A DNA stretch of 64,000 nucleotides from Patescibacteria group bacterium (GTDB lineage: Bacteria > Patescibacteria > Paceibacteria > UBA6257 > 2-01-FULL-56-20), in assembly GCA_018971305.1 (NCBI GenBank), contig JAGXBC010000004.1, positions 1 to 64,000 on the forward strand. Direction: 5' to 3'. A program made the translations under genes and the position numbers. Positions 41,837 to 49,557 of this stretch are shown piece by piece. How positions within the stretch are numbered: position 1 is the first letter of the stretch; each line of letters opens with the position of its first letter. The notes under the pieces were generated by a model. It ran no database searches. It was not told where the DNA came from and saw only the letters and a program-made list of their open reading frames with translations.

Positions 41837-42097
41837 TTATTTTTCTTTCGAAAATATGAAGTCGCGCAAAAATTCAAATCCCGCGGGCGTATCTTCAAAC
41901 AAATCGCCTTTAGGGGGTTTTTTCTCCGGCTCTTTGGGAACATGCTCCCCGGGTGGAACCGGAATATGAACATTCCCCTTGGCGCCACATTTTCCACAAC
42001 GCACTGTTACGGTTGTTCCATAATGTTTTTCCGAAATCCGAAATTGTAATTTATAGCCGCAACCCGGACATTGTACGGTACGGAATCCTTTTTCCAT
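41837..42097 (-). CDS. Zinc-ribbon domain protein (86 aa)
   Basis: An 86-residue protein with an N-terminal zinc ribbon, V-Q-C-P-G-C-G-Y-K-L and V-R-C-G-K-C-G-A-K-G (CxxC pairs at about 10-13 and 34-37), similar in form to the MJ0042-type ribbon. A Pro-rich linker (P-V-P-P-G-E-H-V-P-K-E-P-E-K-K-P-P) leads to a short helical tail. GAGGAG ribosome site, own promoter (42131-42159) and own terminator. A protein- or nucleic-acid-binding role is possible; function unknown. Confidence 0.72.
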   Translation of the reverse strand: MEKGFRTVQCPGCGYKLQFRISEKHYGTTVTVRCGKCGAKGNVHIPVPPGEHVPKEPEKKPPKGDLFEDTPAGFEFLRDFIFSKEK

Positions 42098-42130
42098 ATT
42101 CTCCTCTCTGATTCCAAAATTCTGTGATAG

Positions 42131-42159
42131 ATTATAACGCCAGCCGGTAATAACATCAA
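42131..42159 (-). promoter_or_regulatory. Sigma-70 promoter of the zinc-ribbon gene
   Basis: TTGATG (42154-42159), 17-base spacer, TATAAT (42131-42136). Confidence 0.7.
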
Positions 42160-42182
42160 ACGCGTTGGCCCTAAAATAAAGC

Positions 42183-42201
42183 GCTCCAGCGATGCTGGAG
42201 C
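42183..42201 (-). terminator. Terminator of the TrpF-like gene
   Basis: Stem GCTCCAGC/GCTGGAGC with a three-base loop, A/T-rich flanks, T run on the minus strand, then TTTTAGGGCC, a string also found (as TTTTAGGGGCC) behind the VWFA terminator. Confidence 0.75.
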
Positions 42202-42209
42202 TTTTAATA

Positions 42210-43070
42210 TTATCTATTTATAAGACTGGGTTGTTCGTAGGGGTCGGCGGGGTCATCAATCGTTCCGCAAAATTCTGCAGCAATCGATAAGTATTCATGG
42301 ACAACGAGCCAATCAAATCTGCCCTGTACATCCTTCATCTTCCTTTCTGTATCAATGTTCAAGTTGCGAAAAGTGAAAAATAGGTCGCTTAGTCCAGGGA
42401 GAACTCTTCCTTCAAGGCCTCCAGCAACACCGAGACCCAGAGAACTGTTTTCCTGATGAATGACGCTAAGATATCTCATTGCTTTCTCGGCATCCAAAAG
42501 TTTTCCGGTACCGCCGCTCATATCAAAGAGAATGTCGGAAACAAATCCGCCGAAAGAAGCGATGTGCCTCGCAAGTTCATTCGGGGCTTTTTCACCAAAA
42601 ACATTTTCCAGTTCGCTTACGACAGCGGACGAGGTCTGAAGGATTATGCGAACATTTGGATAGTTAACGCAGTACTTCGCGAGCTCGCTTATAATACGCT
42701 CCCGTACGGCTGGCCGGTTGATACTGAGATCATTGAGTTGGAAACCATGAAGGCGCCTTCCACCCAAATCTGTCAGCCTAAGCAGCTGATCGCTTAGGGT
42801 ATTTGGATTATTCGTGTTGTAATGAATCAGGTTCAAAACCTTGGCAGAGTCATCAGTTCTGAAGACATGTTGTATCCGGCTTCCTGGAGCATAACGTTTC
42901 TCTTGAAGACTCTTATCGCACAAAAGAGAGTTCTGATCTGCACTAACTCCGATCATTAGAGGCCTCTTGTTGCGCACACCCTTAAGCTGCTCTGACCAAA
43001 ACGCAATCGTGTTTTCAACCTCCAACGGCCAGAGATAACCGTTAATTCCTACATACGGAGCAAAACGCAT
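42210..43070 (-). CDS. TrpF-like TIM-barrel protein
   Basis: A 286-residue protein with alternating strand-helix order. The late barrel elements resemble phosphoribosylanthranilate isomerase: L-F-D-M-S-G-G-T-G-K-L-L-D (phosphate-binding G-G-T-G) and L-G-V-A-G-G-L-E-G (second phosphate loop). The early G-F-Q-L-N-D-L strand lies where the TrpF catalytic region should be, but the catalytic Cys is not evident. There are no other tryptophan genes. A sugar-phosphate-binding barrel of unknown specificity is the safest call. Promoter (43104-43133), GGAG ribosome site and terminator are its own. Confidence 0.55.
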   Translation of the reverse strand: MRFAPYVGINGYLWPLEVENTIAFWSEQLKGVRNKRPLMIGVSADQNSLLCDKSLQEKRYAPGSRIQHVFRTDDSAKVLNLIHYNTNNPNTLSDQLLRLTDLGGRRLHGFQLNDLSINRPAVRERIISELAKYCVNYPNVRIILQTSSAVVSELENVFGEKAPNELARHIASFGGFVSDILFDMSGGTGKLLDAEKAMRYLSVIHQENSSLGLGVAGGLEGRVLPGLSDLFFTFRNLNIDTERKMKDVQGRFDWLVVHEYLSIAAEFCGTIDDPADPYEQPSLINR

Positions 43071-43103
43071 ATTGTGATTCTCCTTTCAATTTGGGCTGAG
43101 AAC

Positions 43104-43133
43104 ATATTAAAGCTTGGTACGGTGTTTAGTCAA
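43104..43133 (-). promoter_or_regulatory. Sigma-70 promoter of the TrpF-like gene
   Basis: TTGACT (43128-43133), 18-base spacer, TAATAT (43104-43109). Confidence 0.65.
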
Positions 43134-43206
43134 TAGTTATTCCGCTATATATTACAAAACCTATCGCATCTAGGGCGGGCTTAGCCGGGAATTAGAAACA
43201 AAAAAA

Positions 43207-43231
43207 ATCGGCGCCGAAGTTCGGAACCGAT
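43207..43231 (-). terminator. Terminator of the DUF5317 gene
   Basis: Two stacked stems, ATCGG/CCGAT outside and CCGA/TCGG inside, followed on the minus strand by seven or more T. Confidence 0.7.
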
Positions 43232-43233
43232 GT

Positions 43234-43737
43234 TTAATTTATTCTAAAGAAGAAAATCGCCTGCGCTGCGGTGATGGCCGCAGACATAAACATAACCGCG
43301 TCGCCGAAACTGAAACGCCATTTGGGGAAAATATCCGCGAATATGTCTGCCAGAAACGCCAACTTTGTGTCCGAACCCATCGGACGATACATTACTGTGT
43401 CGCGCAGTCGTTGATGAGAACGAACAATACTAGGCATCCTACCCCCGTTGACACAGATAACGGCCAGGTTTAAGGCGCTCCCAAAAGGCAGCATATACTT
43501 TAGTGCCCAATATTGATGATTTCCGAGAACTAGGCAGGAAAATATCAGCAACATACCGGTTGTAAAGATTGTTATGACGGTTATCACTCTCAGCTTTGCC
43601 GAAGAAAAAAAACGCCATAGAAAATGATCTGCCACCCATACCACGAAAAAGATAATCGGGTGGATGACAATATTCTTAACCAACGGAACCAGGGCGAAAA
43701 TTATAAACCAGAGTACGAAATAGCCATAAAGAAACAT
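43234..43737 (-). CDS. DUF5317-like membrane protein
   Basis: A 167-residue protein with four or five helices. The diagnostic stretch N-G-G-R-M-P is followed by K-L-A-F-L-A-D and F-S-F-G-D-A-V, which are the conserved features of DUF5317 proteins (normally a stand-alone membrane protein of unknown function in Firmicutes and Actinobacteria). GGGAGGA precedes the ATG. One more single-gene cassette of the island. Confidence 0.7.
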   Translation of the reverse strand: MFLYGYFVLWFIIFALVPLVKNIVIHPIIFFVVWVADHFLWRFFSSAKLRVITVITIFTTGMLLIFSCLVLGNHQYWALKYMLPFGSALNLAVICVNGGRMPSIVRSHQRLRDTVMYRPMGSDTKLAFLADIFADIFPKWRFSFGDAVMFMSAAITAAQAIFFFRIN

Positions 43738-43845
43738 GCCTCATCCTCCCGTCCAGAATTTTAAATGCCTGCGCCTATGGTAATACTATGTTCAGCTTCG
43801 GTCAAATTTTTTTCGAGATTCTACAGGCTCCCGCCAACCAAGAAA

Positions 43846-44343
43846 TTATACGATCTTCATCGCCTCCTCTATGATTTTAAAATCCCGGGAAACTATGAAC
43901 GGCCCGTCGTTAGTTTTAGGCCTGCCCTTCTTCAATAATTCAACCGCAGTTTCGGGGTTTACCCATTGAACCTCAAAACCATCGTCGATTTCGTCCTGCT
44001 CAAAGCGCGGCTCGCCTTTTTTACTTGTCACGTTGGCAATATAAGAAAACGACTCCTGTTCTTCGTCTCGCTCGTCAGGGAAATGGCGGTACTCGATTAT
44101 TTCTCCCACCTCTGCCGCAACCTCAACGTCGCATCCTATCTCTTCCAAACACTCTCTTTTGAGCGCCTCAATAATACTCTCGCCTTCATCAATGCCGCCG
44201 CCGGGAAGTTTATGGTAACCGTGTTTGGAAACATAAAGCAGGGCCACTTTCCCCTCTTTATCAAAAACAACGGCTCGCGCCGCTTTTCGAACTTTATAAT
44301 CCCGAAGAACATTTTTATCTCCGAGTGTCAGTAAAAGTTTCAT
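43846..44343 (-). CDS. Nudix hydrolase
   Basis: A 165-residue Nudix protein. The Nudix box G-G-G-I-D-E-G-E-S-I-I-E-A-L-K-R-E-C-L-E-E-I-G fits G-x5-E-x7-R-E-U-x-E-E-x-G-U with all metal-binding Glu residues. Such enzymes cleave nucleoside diphosphates linked to other groups. Substrate cannot be read. Lacks a strong Shine-Dalgarno sequence; TATAAT lies just before the ATG (AATGATATAATTTTCC), so it may be leaderless, unlike its cassette neighbours. Confidence 0.9.
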   Translation of the reverse strand: MKLLLTLGDKNVLRDYKVRKAARAVVFDKEGKVALLYVSKHGYHKLPGGGIDEGESIIEALKRECLEEIGCDVEVAAEVGEIIEYRHFPDERDEEQESFSYIANVTSKKGEPRFEQDEIDDGFEVQWVNPETAVELLKKGRPKTNDGPFIVSRDFKIIEEAMKIV

Positions 44344-44408
44344 AGGAAAATTATATCATTGAGTGTGATTATTTTGAAAACATTAGCGAAAGAATGGAAA
44401 AATAAAAT

Positions 44409-44429
44409 CCCTCTCAAACAACGAGAGGG
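44409..44429 (-). terminator. Terminator of the 102-residue hypothetical gene
   Basis: Stem CCCTCTC/GAGAGGG, seven-base loop, T-rich run on the minus strand. Confidence 0.75.
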
Positions 44430-44456
44430 TGGAGTTTTGTCCGCCGGAATAGCGTC

Positions 44457-44765
44457 TTACCATTTGTATTCACAACGGCCATTTTCAATTTGCTCCCAGC
44501 CAGGATATTCACCCCTTGGGATTGAAGAGCTCCAGGTGATGATAGAGAATCCAAAAACACTGCGGGACTCCACTACCTTGCCAACGCGAATCTCGCTGTC
44601 CAAAGCCACAGGAAATGTCTTCCTTAATTCACTTGCCATCTCCTGAAAATCCGCGATGGTGCCCTGGTTGTAACCGACCAACATATGAACATTTGCAAAT
44701 GTTTTGCCTTTCTCCTTAGATATCAAATCCTTCCGCCAATAGATATATTTTCTCATCCCGTTCAT
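44457..44765 (-). CDS. Hypothetical protein (102 aa)
   Basis: Starting at the ATG at 44765 behind AAGGTGG, the product has 102 residues, mixed alpha/beta, with H-M-L-V-G-Y-N-Q-G-T and a helix F-Q-E-M-A-S-E-L-R-K-T-F, then a beta-rich end. The upstream in-frame extension lacks a ribosome site. No signal peptide or known motif. It is flanked by its own terminator. Unknown function. Confidence 0.55.
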   Translation of the reverse strand: MNGMRKYIYWRKDLISKEKGKTFANVHMLVGYNQGTIADFQEMASELRKTFPVALDSEIRVGKVVESRSVFGFSIITWSSSIPRGEYPGWEQIENGRCEYKW

Positions 44766-44897
44766 ATTTTTGTCCACCTTTATTCGAACAAATGCGCTAC
44801 GAACAAAATAGCACATAAAGTTACTATTTATCAACCCCACGGCGCTCTTGCGGCAGATGGATAAAATTGTCGTGCCTACGGATTTGCTTGTCTACCT

Positions 44898-44926
44898 TTG
44901 ACAAAATTATAAGCGGAACTTAGTAT
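44898..44926 (+). promoter_or_regulatory. Sigma-70 promoter of the three-helix protein gene
   Basis: TTGACA (44898-44903), 17-base spacer, TAGTAT (44921-44926). Confidence 0.75.
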
Positions 44927-44958
44927 ATCAGCAGCTCAAAGATCAATCAGGGGGATTT

Positions 44959-45297
44959 ATGACCACTAATGATCCTACCACGATTATTTACTTGATTTTC
45001 GTATTTCTAATAGGAATTTGGGCTCCGGCTGGAATCTTCATCTATCTCTTGGACGACGTGAAGCGAATCCAAAGTCAGCGGCGGCGGTGGCAATTAATCT
45101 CCGCTCTCGGATGCATTTCCATACTCTGCGTAACACTAATCTGGACAACTGATAATTTTTCCTTCAGCGTCATACAGACCCCGAACTTATGGGTGTTGTC
45201 CGCGTACTTCATTATTGTTGGATGGTCGTTTTTCTTTGCTACGATGGGATTTCTCTTTGGTTTCTTAACCCCCAAGAACGCAACGACGCATGTTTAA
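44959..45297 (+). CDS. Three-helix membrane protein (112 aa)
   Basis: A 112-residue integral membrane protein with helices at about 8-29, 44-62 and 78-102 and a basic cytoplasmic loop (V-K-R-I-Q-S-Q-R-R-R). A strong AGGGGG ribosome site precedes the ATG. The stop codon lies within the loop of its own terminator hairpin (45282-45308), a very compact arrangement. Size and layout recall the paralogous small membrane proteins of the island, but no clear sequence relation is seen. Confidence 0.65.
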   Translation: MTTNDPTTIIYLIFVFLIGIWAPAGIFIYLLDDVKRIQSQRRRWQLISALGCISILCVTLIWTTDNFSFSVIQTPNLWVLSAYFIIVGWSFFFATMGFLFGFLTPKNATTHV

Positions 45298-45308
45298 CCT
45301 GCGTCGTT
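45282..45308 (+). terminator. Terminator overlapping the stop codon
   Basis: Stem AACGACGCA/TGCGTCGTT with a nine-base loop containing the TAA stop, followed by TTTTATTT. Confidence 0.85.
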
Positions 45309-45355
45309 TTTTATTTGGGCTCTCAGGGGAAAAACCTGGCAGAGGTAAATAAAAA

Positions 45356-45375
45356 ACCCACCGTTATTGGTGGGT
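45356..45375 (-). terminator. Terminator of the M48-like peptidase gene
   Basis: Stem ACCCACC/GGTGGGT, six-base loop, TTTTTT on the minus strand, three bases after the gene's stop codon. Confidence 0.8.
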
Positions 45376-45377
45376 CG

Positions 45378-46562
45378 TCAATTTAAAGGAATCTGGATTT
45401 TGGGTTTCTCGGACAAGATAAAATATATCTCGTAGGCCTCGTTTCCCAGATGGAAGCGGCCTGTTTTAATTGGCCTTACGGAAAATTGATTAATCAGAAA
45501 AGCTTCGCCTCCTTTCAGCTTAACCAGGGTGTTGTCTATATACTTGCCGTAAAGGATCGGGTTGGAGTTGATGATGTCTATGTCGTGCACCGTTCCGCAA
45601 CATTCGTAGTGCTGCAATTGCTTCCGGTATCGCAAATCTATTGCGCCAATGGCAGGACGAATGCTTCCGTCCAAATATCCGGCGAGTGAACGCTGTTTGC
45701 GCCGCAGTGGTGATAACTGCCCCTGGCCTCCCCATCTCACACCGCTCTCATCGGTATGATAAACGACGAGAGCAATATCTTGGGATAATTCGTCAAGAGA
45801 ATTATATGACTCTTTTCGGTCCGCCTTCAGTAATAGATGTCCATGAGAAAAATCATTATCGCTAAAACTCATAAAGTATCCCTCGCGGAACATAAGGTCA
45901 ATGTGCGACGAGACCAGTTTGCCGAATTTTTCCGGAACGGGAATTTCAACATTTAAGAAAGACGTAATCCGCAAGCTATTGGGATTACAGAATTTTTCCA
46001 GACGAGCAAGGCGTCTAAGATGAATCTTAATGTACGGATTGTCCGTGTTTTCTGACCAGTGCTTAAGGCGGCTTTCAAGTTCCAGGAATTTTGCTACGGC
46101 GCAGGGGTCGCGGCCCTCGCCGAGAAACGTACTGACCGCGAAATCATCCGCCTCCACCTCTTGTTTTTCCAGAAGCTCAAAATCTTCAAGTGGTTTGCTC
46201 AATATGCCGGTAAATTTTGCCGTCGGCACATGCTTCAACTTTAAATGGCCGAACTCATGAGCCAGTTCACCGGCATATTCTTCTTCTCCATATCCATTAT
46301 CGGCAAGAGCAAGTATTTGTCCTTTGCTTATAACTATCTCGTAGGGCGTAAAGAATCGGGCATACGGCTCCTTGTCCTCATATATAGATATCCTCACGGA
46401 CTCCACCAAAGGATCTCCCGGGAAAAGTTCCGATAGAAGGCGCCTTGTGTATGCTTCCCAAGATATTGTGGAAAAATTATTTTTCGTCTTGATCGGAAAC
46501 TGAGCTAAAGCCAACACAGAAAAAACACTCACTGCTATTATGACAAAAAACGGTCTTTTCAT
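45378..46562 (-). CDS. Exported M48-like metallopeptidase
   Basis: A 394-residue protein with a signal peptide (to about A19). The zinc motif H-E-F-G-H lies near residue 105 (G-E-L-A-H-E-F-G-H-L-K-L-K-H) with the third ligand Glu in E-V-E-A-D-D-F-A-V, the M48 pattern. The C-terminal 200 residues are beta-rich and not recognised. Unlike HtpX it has no multiple membrane helices, so it should act outside the membrane. Promoter with TATATT upstream near 46585 and own terminator; single-gene cassette. Confidence 0.8.
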   Translation of the reverse strand: MKRPFFVIIAVSVFSVLALAQFPIKTKNNFSTISWEAYTRRLLSELFPGDPLVESVRISIYEDKEPYARFFTPYEIVISKGQILALADNGYGEEEYAGELAHEFGHLKLKHVPTAKFTGILSKPLEDFELLEKQEVEADDFAVSTFLGEGRDPCAVAKFLELESRLKHWSENTDNPYIKIHLRRLARLEKFCNPNSLRITSFLNVEIPVPEKFGKLVSSHIDLMFREGYFMSFSDNDFSHGHLLLKADRKESYNSLDELSQDIALVVYHTDESGVRWGGQGQLSPLRRKQRSLAGYLDGSIRPAIGAIDLRYRKQLQHYECCGTVHDIDIINSNPILYGKYIDNTLVKLKGGEAFLINQFSVRPIKTGRFHLGNEAYEIYFILSEKPKIQIPLN

Positions 46563-46664
46563 TCAGCCTCCAGATATTCTGGTGATTGCTGGTTTCAATA
46601 TAGCAGACCAGCTCTCGTATTGTCCATCGCAAAAGAATCAATAGAAATTTTCGGTCCTCAGAAA

Positions 46665-46722
46665 GAACCCGTGCTCGGCATGCCTGCGCAGGCAGGGGTT
46701 GGGGGGCGGTTCGGCAAAAAAT
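46665..46722. repeat. GC-rich intergenic repeat, copy 1 (degenerate)
   Basis: Begins C-C-T-C-A-G-A-A-A and contains G-C-T-C-G-G and G-G-G-G-T-T-G-G-G-G like copies at 47170 and 48540, here with an inserted palindrome TGCCTGCGCAGGCA. It immediately precedes a promoter. Confidence 0.45.
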
Positions 46723-46729
46723 TCTCCAC

Positions 46730-46758
46730 TTGATTTTCCTGGTTGTATATCCTAATAT
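46730..46758 (+). promoter_or_regulatory. Sigma-70 promoter of small membrane protein copy 2
   Basis: TTGATT (46730-46735), 17-base spacer, TAATAT (46753-46758). Confidence 0.7.
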
Positions 46759-46786
46759 GTCGTTAGTAAAACTTTAGGAGGAATGA

Positions 46787-47104
46787 ATGACTCTTGTGTG
46801 GATAGTAGCTTTGTGTCTCGGACTCTTCTTGTTTGGTTTGATTGGCTACTCCGATCACCGCGAAGGGATTTATTGGACCACGCGCGGAGATAACAGTTTT
46901 TGCGTTTTCTTGCTTTCGTTACTTCTGTATTACGGTAGTTTAATTGAATTGATTGGGTGGAAAAATATACAGAATTCCCCTGCCACAATGATTATCCTTA
47001 CTATCATCGGGACAGTTAAAGTTTTCGCCTGGGGTAGGGAAACGGGAAAATATTTTGCCAGAAAAAATAACGGCTGGCGCAAACGCTGCGACATCGTTGT
47101 CTAA
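46787..47104 (+). CDS. Small membrane protein, GYSxxRxGxYW family, copy 2
   Basis: A 105-residue protein with three hydrophobic helices and a basic tail. Aligned with the 41408 product it shares the N-terminal helix pattern L-W-x-x-x-L-x-x-G-L-x-L-F-G-x-x-G-Y-S, the following R-x-G-x-Y-W-x-x-R-x-D loop and Y-Y-x-x-L-I-x-L. The loop composition suggests a conserved binding or interaction surface on one membrane face. AGGAGGA ribosome site, own promoter and own terminator. Family not recognised. Confidence 0.7.
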   Translation: MTLVWIVALCLGLFLFGLIGYSDHREGIYWTTRGDNSFCVFLLSLLLYYGSLIELIGWKNIQNSPATMIILTIIGTVKVFAWGRETGKYFARKNNGWRKRCDIVV

Positions 47105-47118
47105 TCCCAAACCGCAGG

Positions 47119-47139
47119 TGCCTACCACGTTGGTGGGCA
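47119..47139 (+). terminator. Terminator of small membrane protein copy 2
   Basis: Nine-base-pair stem TGCCTACCA/TGGTGGGCA with one wobble, three-base loop, TTTTTAT. Confidence 0.8.
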
Positions 47140-47172
47140 TTTTTATTTCTCCTCAAAAATCTAACGCCCTCA

Positions 47173-47204
47173 GAAACAAACTCCGCTCGGGGTTGGGGCG
47201 GGCG
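47173..47204. repeat. GC-rich intergenic repeat, copy 2
   Basis: A-A-A-C-A-A-A-C-T-C-C-G-C-T-C-G-G-G-G-T-T-G-G-G-G-C-G-G-G matches 48541-48569 with a single difference over 29 bases. Confidence 0.7.
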
Positions 47205-47234
47205 GGCAAGAATAGTTGATATATTAAAACAGAA

Positions 47235-47279
47235 AAGCCTCGCACAGAAGGAAGCGCTTAGCTTCTCTGTACGAGGCTT
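47235..47279 (-). terminator. Terminator of the 152-residue hypothetical gene
   Basis: Long stem AAGCCTCG...CAGAAG with CTTCTG...CGAGGCTT, T-rich on the minus strand, five bases after the stop codon. Confidence 0.75.
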
Positions 47280-47283
47280 GATA

Positions 47284-47742
47284 TTAATTAACTCGGAAAT
47301 GCCTTGAGGTGCGGACCTCGATGGCGCTTGTTACCTCGGCAATGCCGACAAATTTTTTCTTTGCCAACTCCTCGGCGAGTTTCGCCAAATATTTCTCGTA
47401 AGCGTACACTTGGGACCTGCGGATGTCGCGATACTCCGTAAAGAGGTCGAACCAAACCATTTTCAGCGGACCGTTCAGGTCGTGAACAACCACTCGTCCA
47501 CCGCTGAGATAGAAAAGGCTTTTGTGGTTCATCTTGGAATCAATGTCATCGTCGTGCCATGGGAACATTGCGTCCACTTCCCGGATCGCCGCGGCCAGCT
47601 GCTGCAAATCTAACTCCATGTTATGGCATCCATGTCCAATCTCAAAAACAATATTACCTTTGACGTTGTAGCGCCGTTCACCTCGAATCAAGTTAGCCAA
47701 CCGATTTTCTAAAATCCAGTTTCGCATTGTCAAGGTTCTCAT
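47284..47742 (-). CDS. Hypothetical protein (152 aa)
   Basis: Starts at the ATG at 47742 behind TAGGAGG. A soluble protein with F-E-I-G-H-G-C-H-N-M near residue 40, W-H-D-D-D-I-D near 68 and a helical C-terminus (Y-A-Y-E-K-Y-L-A-K-L-A-E-E-L-A-K-K-K). The His/Asp-rich motifs could bind metal, but no family is recognised. The unit has a consensus promoter (47791-47819) and its own terminator. Confidence 0.6.
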   Translation of the reverse strand: MRTLTMRNWILENRLANLIRGERRYNVKGNIVFEIGHGCHNMELDLQQLAAAIREVDAMFPWHDDDIDSKMNHKSLFYLSGGRVVVHDLNGPLKMVWFDLFTEYRDIRRSQVYAYEKYLAKLAEELAKKKFVGIAEVTSAIEVRTSRHFRVN

Positions 47743-47790
47743 CGAGAAACCTCCTATTGGATTCAATCCGATTACTCGAATCGTTCGTAA

Positions 47791-47819
47791 ATATTACAAT
47801 ATAATTCTATATATGTCAA
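47791..47819 (-). promoter_or_regulatory. Sigma-70 promoter of the 152-residue hypothetical gene
   Basis: TTGACA (47814-47819), 17-base spacer, TAATAT (47791-47796). The -35 adjoins the C-C-C-C-C-G-C-C-C-G repeat shared with the promoter at 50102-50130. Confidence 0.75.
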
Positions 47820-47912
47820 TTAAAAATCCCCCGCCCGAACCGGGGTAAACTTGCCGCGCTGAATCCGCCCACCGGCGGGGTGGTGGGGCAGGAGGAGGGG
47901 TATAAAAAATGC

Positions 47913-47932
47913 GGGCTCCCTTTTGGGAGCCC
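47913..47932 (-). terminator. Terminator of the macrodomain gene
   Basis: Perfect stem GGGCTCCC/GGGAGCCC with a four-base loop; GCATTTTTTATA follows on the minus strand. Confidence 0.85.
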
Positions 47933-47950
47933 TGAAATATTTGATGCTTG

Positions 47951-48460
47951 CTAGTTGGCAGAAAAAGCACTGGCCAGTAAGCGATGCAAGTTTGTTTCGT
48001 TGTAAACGACAACCGTGATGTTCTGAACCGACTTCGGGTTTTCCGACAGGAAGATGTTGACTCCATGAACCATTTCGCTGACCGCCTGCTGCGGAGTCTT
48101 TTCGACCACCCCCAGCATAACGCCCATCCTGATTGTCGGCAGAGACACGCTTGAGAATCCAGATGTTTCCGCAGTACGCAGGCCAGCAAGAACGATCTGA
48201 TGCAACGGCCTTGTGAGGTCGTCGACCACAAAAATCACGTTCTTGAACTTTCCCGAATTCCTATTGCCGCCACGAGCCACGATGGCTTCTCCGTCCACCA
48301 ACTTGGCATTCGCCGCTTGCTGATGGAACAGTTCACCGGCGGCACGCTGAATGACACCGTCAATGCCACCGAACCACATTCCGCCGGAATTGATAGCGGT
48401 GATGAGCGCGTCTGATTCCACTCGGGCGATATCGCCGGACACAACTTCGATTTTCGTCAT
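47951..48460 (-). CDS. Macrodomain protein
   Basis: A 169-residue single macrodomain. V-V-S-G-D-I-A-R-V-E-S-D-A-L-I-T-A-I-N-S-G-G begins the fold, followed by W-F-G-G-I-D-G-V-I-Q-R-A-A-G (phosphate-binding loop 1), and later S-L-P-T-I-R-M-G-V-M (loop 2). Macrodomains bind ADP-ribose, and many hydrolyse ADP-ribose adducts or O-acetyl-ADP-ribose. No ADP-ribosyltransferase is nearby. GGAGG eight bases before the ATG at 48460 fixes the start; consensus promoter (48497-48525) and terminator make it a single-gene cassette. Confidence 0.85.
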   Translation of the reverse strand: MTKIEVVSGDIARVESDALITAINSGGMWFGGIDGVIQRAAGELFHQQAANAKLVDGEAIVARGGNRNSGKFKNVIFVVDDLTRPLHQIVLAGLRTAETSGFSSVSLPTIRMGVMLGVVEKTPQQAVSEMVHGVNIFLSENPKSVQNITVVVYNETNLHRLLASAFSAN

Positions 48461-48496
48461 TGTCAAAACCTCCGCAAGAGATTCAAATCTGGCTCA

Positions 48497-48525
48497 AGGA
48501 TATCATTATTTATTGATATTGTCAA
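48497..48525 (-). promoter_or_regulatory. Sigma-70 promoter of the macrodomain gene
   Basis: TTGACA (48520-48525), 17-base spacer, TATCCT (48497-48502). Confidence 0.7.
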
Positions 48526-48540
48526 TCTCTACCTCCGCAA

Positions 48541-48569
48541 AAACAAGCTCCGCTCGGGGTTGGGGCGGG
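48541..48569. repeat. GC-rich intergenic repeat, copy 3
   Basis: Twenty-nine bases nearly identical to 47174-47202, placed just upstream of the macrodomain promoter and after the DMT transporter gene. Confidence 0.7.
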
Positions 48570-48578
48570 TGTGCGAAT

Positions 48579-49484
48579 TTATGCTAGCGACTGGGCGAGA
48601 TTTTGTTTTGAAAGCATTTCGTAAATATTCGGCAGAACCACGGATACTCCGATAAGTATTCCGCCAAGAATCGTCGTGATGCTAAGTATCTCGTGAAACA
48701 GAAGCAATCCGAAGAGCACACCAAAAACTATTTCCGAAAGAAGAATAATACTTCCTTTATGTGCCTCAATAAATTTAAAGCCGTAAATCGCAAGACCAGA
48801 ACCGGCAAAGCCGGCAAAGCCATAACCAACATTAGCGAACCAGGCGGTGGAAGTGAAATCGCTGTTAAAAGATTCTTTGAGGCCCGCGGCTATCATAAAA
48901 TTAACAGCTATGGCAAAAATATATCCGTAAACATTTATAAGCGCGGTCGGATACTTAGAGCTTATCTTTTTGCTAAATACAAACCAAAAGCTAAAAAGCG
49001 TTCCCGAAACACAGGCCGCCAGGACAGGGACGATCTTGCCGGCTTCAAAATGTATATCTCCCCAATAGACAAGAAGCAGCCCAACAAATGCGGACGCCAG
49101 CGCAATAATACTTATCTTCGTCAATTTCTCACGAAGGATTAAAGAACCGAGGATATAGCTCGTGATAACCGTAGCCGCGTATTGAATGAACAATGCCGTT
49201 CCTATATTGAGGTTTGCGAGTGAATAAAAGGTAGGAGCAAGCGCTAAAGAACCGACAACCCCCACCACGATAAACCACTTGATATCCTCCTTCCTGATTT
49301 TGACGAAAAAATTTTTATAAAAACAAAACAGGATAAAACAAAGAAGCGTTATAATGCTCCGCGTCCAGACCTGGGTAAATGGTGCAAAGGCATTACCGAT
49401 TATTTTAGAAAAAATACCGTACGAAGCATAAGCTAACGCGGAGGTGAGAAGTATAAAAAATCCGTATGTTGTGCTTTTTACCAT
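48579..49484 (-). CDS. EamA/DMT family transporter
   Basis: A 301-residue protein with ten helices in two EamA repeats (the second begins about residue 150, with G-S-I-I-L-L-S-E-I-V-F-G-V-L-F-G-L-L-L-F near its end, the family's conserved helix). Drug/metabolite transporters of this type export amino acids, nucleosides or small drugs. Substrate unknown. It lacks a Shine-Dalgarno sequence, in contrast with its cassette neighbours, and probably belongs to the older genome background. Confidence 0.87.
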   Translation of the reverse strand: MVKSTTYGFFILLTSALAYASYGIFSKIIGNAFAPFTQVWTRSIITLLCFILFCFYKNFFVKIRKEDIKWFIVVGVVGSLALAPTFYSLANLNIGTALFIQYAATVITSYILGSLILREKLTKISIIALASAFVGLLLVYWGDIHFEAGKIVPVLAACVSGTLFSFWFVFSKKISSKYPTALINVYGYIFAIAVNFMIAAGLKESFNSDFTSTAWFANVGYGFAGFAGSGLAIYGFKFIEAHKGSIILLSEIVFGVLFGLLLFHEILSITTILGGILIGVSVVLPNIYEMLSKQNLAQSLA

Positions 49485-49505
49485 TATTTGAATTGTAGCA
49501 AAAAC

Positions 49506-49532
49506 AAAAAGGCCGGAACTTTCGTCCCGACC
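49506..49532 (-). terminator. Terminator of the 168-residue exported protein gene
   Basis: Stem GGCCGGAA/TTCGTCCCGACC with wobble pairs followed by TTTTTG on the minus strand; a second hairpin (TGAGAGC/GCTCTCA) lies at 49536-49553. Confidence 0.65.
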
Positions 49533-49557
49533 GTATGAGAGCTTTAGCTCTCAAAAT

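Noticed and set aside
41728..41997. An 89-codon minus-strand frame overlapping the zinc-ribbon gene
   Set aside because: It runs through the terminators on both sides and out of frame with the ribbon motif; no ribosome site.
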